From Icerya purchasi (taxonomy: Eukaryota > Arthropoda > Insecta > Hemiptera > Monophlebidae), in assembly GCA_039619475.1 (NCBI GenBank), contig CM077115.1, positions 538,378,315-538,442,314 of the forward strand: a stretch of 64,000 bases of DNA. The letters run 5' to 3'. The translations under genes were made by a program, and so were the position numbers. Positions 56,307 through 64,000 of this stretch are shown piece by piece; positions within the stretch are counted from its first letter, which is position 1, and each line of letters starts with the position of its first letter. The notes below the pieces were generated by a model that did not search any database, was not told the origin of the DNA, and was given only the letters and a program-made list of their open reading frames with translations.

Positions 56307-59300
56307 ATGACAGTCTGTCTACAGTGGAATGTAAACGGCTACTTTCAAAGAGTAGCTGAACTCAAACAATTAATCTACAAACATAAACCATACATAATTG
56401 CAATCCAAGAGACACACCTTAAACCACAATCCCAAGTAAACCTACCAAACTATACCGTTTTTAGACACGATAATCCTACCAGTTCCTATGCTAAGGGCGG
56501 AACTGCGTTATTTACATCAAATTCATTCCAAGCGACTAGCATACAAACACCAACAGAAATCCAAAACATTGCTGTCTCTATCTCTATCCCACAGATATCC
56601 CAAAAACCAATTACAGTTTGCTCGGTTTACATTCCACCAACTCAAAATATATCTACTAGGTCTCTAACAGAACTTCTAGCCTACCTCCCAAAACCGCTCA
56701 TTCTGTGTGGTGATTTCAATGCCCACAATTCACTTTGGGACAGTAAATTCTCTAACACTAAAGGCAATATAGTTGAGCATGTGCTGGCTAATTATTCGAA
56801 ACTAATCCTCTTAAATAACAAACACTCCCCAACCCACATAAATTCAAGTTACGGATGTTTCTCATCTATTGATCTAACAATATGCTCAAACTATCTAGCA
56901 CCTAAACTCCAATGGGCCGCATACACAGATCCTTGTGATAGTGACCATTATCCCATAGTGGTCTCTTTAGAACACCACAAACCATGTCAAGTAGGATCTA
57001 TACCAAAATGGAACATTCCCAAAGCAAATTGGTCTTCGTTTTATGATTTTACAGCCAACATAGATCAACTTCCTTGTCCTACAATCATTGCAGATTCGGT
57101 TGATGCTTTCACTAATCTATTGATTCGTGCAGCTGAGAACTCCATACCCAGATCTTTTAACTCAATTAAATCTCGAAAAGTACCTTGGTGGTCCGAAGAA
57201 ATAAAATTGGCCATAAAAAATCGCAACAAAGCCCTGCGTAAATTTCGAAATAGCATGTGTCAACAAGACTTTATACAATACAAAAAACTTAGAGCAAAAG
57301 CCAGAATACTCATCCGATACTCCAAAAAGCAGAGTTGGATAAACTTTGTATCTAGTATAAACCAACCTGTATCTTCTGCAGCCATGTGGAATAGTATAAA
57401 AAGATTAACAGGCAATAAAACAACTTTTGCTATCACCCAACTCCAACACAACAACCAAATCTATGTAGACCCCCTTAATATTGCTAATTCTCTAGCGAAT
57501 CATTTTTCATCTTATGACAAATCGTTTATCACTATTAAAGAGAAAGCTGAATTAATACCCATAAATTTCCACTATCACTCTGGTAATTATTACTACAACC
57601 AACCTATATCAAGCCAAGAAGTAAATTACATTATCCATAAATTCAAAAATACGGCTCCAAGCCCAGATCAAATTCATCCTGCTATGCTAAAAAATCTTCA
57701 CCCTAAAGCTATATCATATCTCACTCAAGTGTTTAACGAAATTTTTACAACAGGCCAGTTTCCACTTCAATGGAAAACAGCTACTGTCATCCCAATTTTA
57801 AAACCCAACTCAAACCCATCTAACCCACAATCATATCGCCCTATATCTTTAACCAGCGTTATTGGGAAAACTCTTGAAAAAATAGTCAACAAACGCTTAG
57901 TATGGTACCTTGAATCTAATAATATTATCACTAACTATCAATATGGCTTCAGGAAAAATCGATCTCCAATTCAAGCGGTTTGTGACCTCGAAAGTGAAAT
58001 ACAAAAGGCCTTCACCAATAAATCCTGTTTATATGGACTATTTTTTGATATTGAAAAAGCATATGATCGGATATGGAGATATTACCTATGTCAACTATTA
58101 CACCAATGTGGCCTTCGTGGTCACCTTCCTATTCTACTCCAAAGTTTTTTAAATAACCGTTCCCTTACTGTCAGGATAAATGGTGTTTTATCTACACCAT
58201 ATGAAGTCCAAAACGGAGTCCCCCAAGGCTCAGTTTTAAGTGTAACACTTTTTCTACTTGCCATAAACAATATTGTGACTAATGTTCACTTCCCACTTAC
58301 ACAACGGTTATTTGCTGATGACTATAGTATTAGTATCATAAGTCCAAACCCTCAAAGAGCGCATAGACTATTACAAGAAACCCTAAACCGCCTATCTCAG
58401 TGGACACATAATCTTGGATTCCGATTTTCTAGCACAAAAACACATTTAGTAATCTTTCGAAAAAGAAAGCCAGCGCCCAAGTTCCATACCCTTCTTTTAT
58501 ATGGAAAACCGATATTAATTCAAGATAATACAAAATTTTTAGGTATACACTTTGATCAGAAATTAACCTGGCTCCCACACATAAAAAATCTGAAAGCAAA
58601 ATGCCAACGGGCAATTAATGTGATGAAATATTTAGCTAACCCAATAACTGGCTGCAATAGAGGTAGACTACTACAACTATATAAATCCCTTGTGCTAGCC
58701 AGAATTGATTATGGAGCACCTATATATGGCCAAGCTAATAAGTCAGCATTAAAACTTTTAGACACAATCCAGACAACAGCTCTCCGAATCGCTACAGCAG
58801 CTTTCTGCACTACGCCAATAGACAGTCTATGTGCGGAAATAGCTATTCCCCCACTCCATTATCGTCGATTACTCTCTACATCTAATTTTGTTATCTCAGC
58901 TGCCCAAAACCCCAGTATACCTATATATGACTATCTCTTTAACCCAAACAATTCACCAAACCATATAATGATCAGGCACCAAAAATTGACTTGTCAAAAG
59001 TACAACACCCACCCTCTCTTAACCATATTTTCTGAACCTCCACCGTGGGTCTCTCAAATCCCTGAGATCCGATTGGATTTATCAAAACTTCTTAGACCAG
59101 CTGATAAAAATATAATCTTGGGAAAATTACAACTAATCCTCCAAGAATACCCTAACCACATCCAATGCTACACCGATGGCTCTAAAACCCAAAAAAGAGT
59201 GGCCTGTGCATACTCTGTAAATAAAAAAATATTCTCACATCGCTTAAGCAACCGTCTATCTATCCTATCTGCAGAACTAACAGCTATCTTACTATGTCTC

Positions 59301-59972
59301 CAATATTTCTTACGCCACTTTCAACAAAACCTGATAATCCTGTCTGATTCTCTTGCGTCACTCCAACTACTACAAGATCCATTTCCATCAAACCCAATTG
59401 CTCAGTGCATTAAAGTGATTCTAAACACTATGCATCTACAGTCTATTTCAACAAAATTTATCTGGATCCCAGGCCATGTAGGAATTCCTGGACATGATAT
59501 GGTGGATTTGGCTGCCAGATCTGCCAAACTCAACAGTACAATTTCTATGCTTATTCGTCCTACTGCTGAAGACCTCAAACAACATTATAAAGAGCTAATA
59601 CTTTCTATGTGGAAGCAGCATTGGCATAACATAGAAAGCAATAAGCTTCGAGACCTCAAAGAAAAGCCGATACCGTGGAACTCCTCAAACCGAAAGTCAC
59701 GTCAAGAAGAGATAGTGATTATTCGGCTACATATTGGACACACCCGACTTACTCACTCCCATCTCTTATCAAATCTTTTCCCTCCCGACTGTCCTCATTG
59801 TGGCAGAGAGGGCTTAACGGTGGATCATATTTTCACATGCTTAAAGACAGCTCCTCTCCGACTCTCTCTCCATGTTCCTTCAAGCCGTGTTCTAGCTCTT
59901 AATGATTCCTCCAACTCCATAGATAAAACAATAAATTTCATTAAACAAGTCAAACTTTTCCATCTCATTTAA
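56307..59972 (+). CDS. LINE ORF2: AP-endonuclease, reverse transcriptase, RNase H
   Basis: This 1221-residue protein has the endonuclease motifs QWNVNG, QETHLKP, GDFNAHN near residue 135, SIDLTIC and SDHYPI. The RT domain shows YRPISLTSVIGKTLE, FFDIEKAYDRIW, NGVPQGSVLSVTLF and the catalytic FADD near residue 669. RNase H begins at CYTDGSK near residue 954 and contains SAELTAIL, LSDSLASL and WIPGHVGIPG near residue 1053. A C-terminal zinc finger, CPHCGREGLTVDHIFTC, starts near residue 1162. All expected catalytic residues appear present. It should carry out target-primed reverse transcription. Confidence 0.95.
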   Translation: MTVCLQWNVNGYFQRVAELKQLIYKHKPYIIAIQETHLKPQSQVNLPNYTVFRHDNPTSSYAKGGTALFTSNSFQATSIQTPTEIQNIAVSISIPQISQKPITVCSVYIPPTQNISTRSLTELLAYLPKPLILCGDFNAHNSLWDSKFSNTKGNIVEHVLANYSKLILLNNKHSPTHINSSYGCFSSIDLTICSNYLAPKLQWAAYTDPCDSDHYPIVVSLEHHKPCQVGSIPKWNIPKANWSSFYDFTANIDQLPCPTIIADSVDAFTNLLIRAAENSIPRSFNSIKSRKVPWWSEEIKLAIKNRNKALRKFRNSMCQQDFIQYKKLRAKARILIRYSKKQSWINFVSSINQPVSSAAMWNSIKRLTGNKTTFAITQLQHNNQIYVDPLNIANSLANHFSSYDKSFITIKEKAELIPINFHYHSGNYYYNQPISSQEVNYIIHKFKNTAPSPDQIHPAMLKNLHPKAISYLTQVFNEIFTTGQFPLQWKTATVIPILKPNSNPSNPQSYRPISLTSVIGKTLEKIVNKRLVWYLESNNIITNYQYGFRKNRSPIQAVCDLESEIQKAFTNKSCLYGLFFDIEKAYDRIWRYYLCQLLHQCGLRGHLPILLQSFLNNRSLTVRINGVLSTPYEVQNGVPQGSVLSVTLFLLAINNIVTNVHFPLTQRLFADDYSISIISPNPQRAHRLLQETLNRLSQWTHNLGFRFSSTKTHLVIFRKRKPAPKFHTLLLYGKPILIQDNTKFLGIHFDQKLTWLPHIKNLKAKCQRAINVMKYLANPITGCNRGRLLQLYKSLVLARIDYGAPIYGQANKSALKLLDTIQTTALRIATAAFCTTPIDSLCAEIAIPPLHYRRLLSTSNFVISAAQNPSIPIYDYLFNPNNSPNHIMIRHQKLTCQKYNTHPLLTIFSEPPPWVSQIPEIRLDLSKLLRPADKNIILGKLQLILQEYPNHIQCYTDGSKTQKRVACAYSVNKKIFSHRLSNRLSILSAELTAILLCLQYFLRHFQQNLIILSDSLASLQLLQDPFPSNPIAQCIKVILNTMHLQSISTKFIWIPGHVGIPGHDMVDLAARSAKLNSTISMLIRPTAEDLKQHYKELILSMWKQHWHNIESNKLRDLKEKPIPWNSSNRKSRQEEIVIIRLHIGHTRLTHSHLLSNLFPPDCPHCGREGLTVDHIFTCLKTAPLRLSLHVPSSRVLALNDSSNSIDKTINFIKQVKLFHLI

Positions 59973-60060
59973 CCTCATTCCCTTCCTAATTGAGCCGTGA
60001 AGCCCTCTGTGTAGCTATGCGGCTCATTAATTGAATAATAAAAAAAAAAAAATATATATA
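59973..60060 (+). other. 3' UTR hairpin and A-rich tail of the second LINE
   Basis: TGAGCCG and CGGCTCA form a 7-bp stem around a 22-nt loop just before AATAATAAAAAAA. Its place directly before the tail suggests an RT recognition structure; that role is inferred. Confidence 0.55.
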
Positions 60061-60245
60061 TTAAAAATAAATGTAGACTTTATTTAATTTTTGTGATCGA
60101 GTTTCAATCGTTAAGTTAATAAGACGAAGTTGTGTAATATCGCGTTCGAATTTTATTTCGGCTTCTTCTGGTAAACTTAGAGTTTAATTTATCTCTAACG
60201 TTACCGCTATCGTTTTACTTCATAACTGCGCGCGTCACTATCATC

Positions 60246-61665
60246 ATGCAGTGGACCCCCCCGCCGAACCGGAAACAATTAATGATGCCCGGTGAAGCGA
60301 GAGATCATCTACCGATGGAATGTACGAGCGCTGGCGGCGGCACTAACAGACCACCGGATCCGGACATAACAGGTATAGCGAAGCAAGCAGAGGTAAGCGC
60401 TATTCAAATTAATACTGCCACTAACGCAGAACGACAGGCCGAACGAGACAATAATTTAGCTGATAAGCCAAGCAACACACACTGCTATTATCGCGCTGAT
60501 ATTCATCTTGGCCCCTTCGTTGTAATAATACAATCTGTTGGTAATCTACATCCATTCTCGATTTGTAAAATGTTTTTCAGTGTTCCTGGCTTAATTTTTT
60601 TCCAACGTAATGGACTAAACAAAATAAAAGCTACTTTTAACAACGCAAAAGACGCCAATAATTTAATCTCGCAAATAAATAATAGAGAAGACCTAAAGGC
60701 CTTTGCTCCGAATACTATATTATACAGCTATGGAATAATTCGACATGTACCGAATGATATATCCGATGAAGAAATTATGGCCGAAATTGAAAGTGACATC
60801 GAAGTCGCTGGCATCAGACGGATTCAGCGCCGTGAGAAGGATAAGTTAGTACCTACTACAACTGTGGAAATAAAGTTCATCGGTAAAACACGAGCAAAAT
60901 ACATCAGTATTTACAAATTACGCTTTCCGGTAGACATTAGTTATCGCCCGCCGAGACTATGTCTAAACTGTTGTAGATATGGACATATAGCTGCTCAATG
61001 CCGTTCCAAACCGAGATGTCATTTGTGTTATCAGGATCACCAGTCTACTTCTTGTACTTCCGCTCCTGCTATCCATACCCGGTGTCTTAACTGCAACGAA
61101 AATCATATGACAACGGACAAATCGTGTCCATATTATATCCGCAAATTAAATATTGAAAAAATCAAGGCTACAGAAAATGTATCAACCTCAGAAGCCGCAC
61201 AAATAATAAACTCAAAAACAGTCAACAGTGCTTTTACATATGCTGATGTTACGAATTCAAAAATGCCGGCCACTAGCACACCAAGGCGATACATTCGAAA
61301 ACCAAACTAAAAAAAATTACGCTTTTCACACTCCAATTATTCCAAAATACGATTCCCTATTATCCTTTCCTAATGGCAGAATTCCTTCTGTATCCATAAT
61401 AAAAGAGGTTCTTCATCAGGACTCAGATAATAATACAAATCTCCTTCCTGGCTCATCTATTGAAAACCATACATTAATTACCTCTCAACCTAATAGTCTC
61501 TTATTTCCGCCAAATCACTATTCTTCTAACTCCAATAATAACACAATTTCACTGCCACCTACAAGAGAGCCTGAAGATACAACAATCTTTTCGTCAAAAT
61601 CCCTCGCCTCTTCTGTTTCAGCTTCCTCTAGCTCCTCGTCCTTTGTAATTCCAAATAAAATTTAA
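60246..61665 (+). pseudogene. ORF1 of a third LINE, frameshifted
   Basis: The first 354 codons (60246-61310) encode a gag-like protein related to ORF1 of the first LINE. Shared stretches include DLKAFAPN, YGIIRHVPNDISDEEI, EVAGIRR, and three zinc knuckles beginning CLNCCRYGHIAAQC. At about 61300, next to CTAAAAAAAATT, the reading shifts by one base, and a Ser/Asn/Pro-rich C-terminal part continues to 61665. The A run suggests slippage. The leader between the second LINE and this ATG is about 180 bp. Confidence 0.85.
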
Positions 61666-61990
61666 AAAAATTATTAATTCTAACTACATGTCATATGTCA
61701 CCGAATTACATTAAATTTTATAGAAACTATTTTTTACTCGATATTCTATCTTGTCATATTGTACCCCCTATATAATTGATAAGTAGTATATATATTCGCT
61801 ATATATTGTAATAATGTAAGTGCGATTCATTGGTATAGTTATATTTTTAACTACCTCACTCGTGCTATTTAAGTTTCATCGTTGCGGCGTATTTAAATTC
61901 GATACTTGTTCCTTCCACTCATTTTCTCTTTTTTCTCCTACCTGATTTCCCTTCTACCTGCTCTTTCATATAAATTTAAACTTATTACTC

Positions 61991-63200
61991 ATGACCCCTA
62001 ATAACCTGAAAATACTTCAATGGAACTGCCGAAGTCTAAGAGCCAATAAGGCTTCTTTAGAAAGTCTATTAGCTCAGTACAAAATATCGGTAGCGCTTAT
62101 ATCAGAGACTTGGCTAAAAAGCACATCTAAATTTTCCATTAAAGGTTTTAACATAGTCAGGTCGGATCGTGATGACGGCTATGGAGGTGCAGCAATCATT
62201 CTACGGGAAGACATTCCTTTCACTCTCTATAATACCGTTCCCTCCCCGTCCCCCGCTCCTGATCCCAATTTAGTTCACATATCTATTCCAACTAATAATC
62301 ACTCACAGGCTTTTCACTTTGTCTCTATATACGTCCCGCCTAATTATAATCTTAATAACTTTTCCTTTTCTACTATCCTAGATTCTGTAACTCAACCTTT
62401 TATTATTGGGGGAGATTGGAATGCTCATTCTCCATCTTAACAGAAATGGCGCTACAATAGTGGATGCAATACATGAAAACAATATCATTCTTCTCAACGA
62501 TCAGTCCCCTACTCTTTTTAAAAAATTTTCAACCCCCAGTTCCGTAGACCTTACCTTTTCTTCACCTAACATTAGTCTTCAATGCTTATGGAACACTTTA
62601 GGAAGCACTTTTGGGAGTGATCATATACCTATTACCATCACTGTTAATCTTACTGCCACCTCATCTACTAGCCAATTTAGACCATTACAGTCTCCCGAAT
62701 GGAACCTTAAAAAAACTGACTGGGCCAAATTCTGATCCTCCCTCGATGAATCCCTTTCCTTGATACATCCTAACCTAGATCCTGTATCCAAATATAACAG
62801 TCTCACCCAATCAATTTATTCCAGTCTGTCCTCATCCTCTCCTCCACTCATTCCTTCAACCAACTCTAAAGCTCGCACGTCTTCTTCTTTATGGTGGAAT
62901 AACAATTGCAAGCTAGCATTTGAAGAAAGTCTGCGTACATTTAGAATCTTCAGATCATCTCCTTCCATGACAAATTTTTTGTTACACAAAAAAGCTAATG
63001 CAAAAGCCAGATATATCTACAAAACGGCCAAGAGAAACTCTTGGAAAAAGTTCTGCTCTGCTTTCTCACACGATACTCCTCTCTCCGACATTTGGAAAAT
63101 GGCTAGGGCTTTTAAAACTCCTTTATCAAATCGTCCTTCCCACTATAATATTCCTAAGCAAAAGCTCATTTCCTTCATCGATTCCATAGCTCCCCCCTAA
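61991..63200 (+). pseudogene. ORF2 of the third LINE: endonuclease and linker only
   Basis: The frame starts MTPNNLKILQWNCRSL, very like the first LINE. It continues through SETWLKS, RDDGYGGAAIILR and GGDWNAHSPS. A frameshift follows near 62436, then SSVDLTF and GSDHIPI. A TGA stop at 62733-62735 replaces the Arg codon expected from the related element, probably CGA to TGA. The linker continues open to 63200, ending DSIAPP. RT and RNase H are absent: the copy stops about 400 codons in and abuts repeats. Loss of the 3' side is not the usual LINE truncation. The spacer after ORF1 (61666-61990) holds no frame. Confidence 0.88.
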
Positions 63201-64000
63201 GTAGTGAATAAATAGCGACTCTAGGAAGTCTGACGTCACAACCCCAATTCCTGTCCCGGAGGCGAAAAGTCACCTAAGTATTTTATTCGGGAGGCAAAAA
63301 TTCACCCAATTTTTTATTCCGACGCTGAAAATTCACCCAAGTTTCCCCCAATTTCCCCCAATTTTTCTCAAATTTTTCCACATTTTTTGCAAATTTCCTC
63401 CAAATTTCACCCTACAGGTCCCGCTCGTTTCCGATAAACCGAACCGATTATAAATTAACCCAAGTATAATGTTTAAAGCCCGAAACTAACCCAAGTCCCC
63501 ACTCTTCCCTCCCGCCCACAGCGATACCGCGATTTTTCAAAATTCTACGTGTAAGTATAAAAATTCCGAAATTAACCCAAGTGTAATATTTAAAGCTGAA
63601 AACTAACCAAACCCCTGCTCGCCCTCCTGGCATATCTCTAAAGCGCACGCGCCGTTCCCCCGCATTTCCGATAATTCGATGCGTTTAAAAATTAACCTCA
63701 ATATAATATTTAAAGCAGGAAAGTAACCTAAGCCCCGCTCGCCCTCCTAGCATACTTAGAAGGCGCACGCGCCGTTCCCGCGCACTTGTCGATCGTTCGC
63801 GATACCGCGATTTTTCAAAATTCTACGTGTAAGTATAAAAATTCCGAAATTAACCCAAGTGTAATATTTAAAGCCAGAAACTAACCTAAACCCCCCTTCT
63901 TCCTCTTTTTCCATTCGTACATATTTTTTATTTTTCAGGGCGTAAGTATTATAAAATTAGCCTAAGATTTTTTTTTATTTTTTTATTTCTACACACTCGC
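63201..64000. repeat. Satellite-like complex tandem repeats
   Basis: A block starting GCGATACCGCGATTTTTC recurs at 63521 and 63799, a 278-bp period. Within it, a shorter unit around ATTAACCCAAGTGTAATATT recurs near 63455, 63571, 63690 and 63849. GCACGCGCCGTTCCC occurs twice. From 63220 to 63420, TTCACCCAA and TTTCCCCCAA motifs repeat irregularly. No gene is present. The array may continue beyond the window. Confidence 0.75.

Larger units (their letters stand above)
54196..60055 (+). mobile_element. Second full-length I-superfamily LINE, different family
   Basis: The element has an about 110-bp leader, ORF1 (54307-56049), a small overlapping frame (56042-56233), ORF2 (56307-59972) and a short 3' UTR. 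It ends in an A run and an AT-rich tail at 60038-60060. The repeat ATATATTAAAAA at 54184-54195 and 60056-60067 may be the target duplication, though its low complexity leaves doubt. Both main frames are intact. The protein style (FADD, GVPQGSVLSVTLF, single zinc knuckle in ORF1) is close to I/Nimb-type elements and unlike the first LINE. Confidence 0.88.

Noticed and set aside
1..64000. CRISPR arrays, bacterial operons, tRNA or rRNA genes
   Set aside because: No regularly spaced short repeats, no Shine-Dalgarno-led gene chains and no RNA gene signatures were found. The sequence is eukaryotic.

Overview
The window is AT-rich eukaryotic DNA crowded with transposable elements. It reads as an arthropod genome, most likely an insect. 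This rests on the repeat fauna: I-superfamily LINEs with an RNase H domain, an RTE-like LINE, Ty3/Gypsy remnants, a Helitron, and several hAT-type elements with 8-bp target duplications. A single-exon BTB-BACK-Kelch gene also fits. I see no rRNA, tRNA, operon or CRISPR array. The species cannot be named from this sequence.

Layout: 0-2.1 kb has no convincing gene. 2.10-8.99 kb is a full-length I-superfamily LINE on the minus strand, flanked by a perfect 13-bp target duplication. Its gag-like ORF1 and its endonuclease/RT/RNase H ORF2 are intact, and an unexplained 383-codon ORF lies between them. 9-12 kb is decayed repeat DNA. 12.08-13.88 kb is a Helitron helicase region with a terminal hairpin. 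14.3-17.8 kb is a nest: a decayed plus-strand LINE interrupted by a hAT remnant and by a 5'-truncated copy of the first LINE family. 18.7-28.2 kb holds small DNA elements: two related hAT-like elements, a 2.5-kb TIR element with an 8-bp duplication, a 438-bp hAT-like element, a candidate transposase exon and a long foldback. 28.7-33.0 kb holds two LTRs and a gutted Gypsy-like element. 33.0-35.3 kb holds the BTB-Kelch gene behind a tandemly duplicated leader. 36.2-39.6 kb holds LINE remnants, one split by an insertion. 40-54 kb is mostly noncoding, with an orphan PHD-like finger, an LTR remnant, an RTE fragment, a hAT-like element and a LINE copy carrying a 5' inversion. 54.2-60.06 kb is a second intact, different I-superfamily LINE. 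60.2-63.2 kb is a decayed relative of the first LINE, cut at its 3' side next to satellite-like repeats that run to the window end.

How the parts work together: in the intact LINEs, ORF1 should coat the RNA, while the ORF2 endonuclease, RT and RNase H carry out target-primed reverse transcription. Short or overlapping spacing between ORFs suggests downstream translation by termination-reinitiation. Fragments sharing a 3'-terminal hairpin show that the first LINE family, or close relatives, moved repeatedly here. The BTB-Kelch gene is the only strong host-gene candidate. The most novel signal is the middle ORF of the full-length LINE, which starts 26 nt after ORF1 and ends in an ATGA overlap with ORF2.
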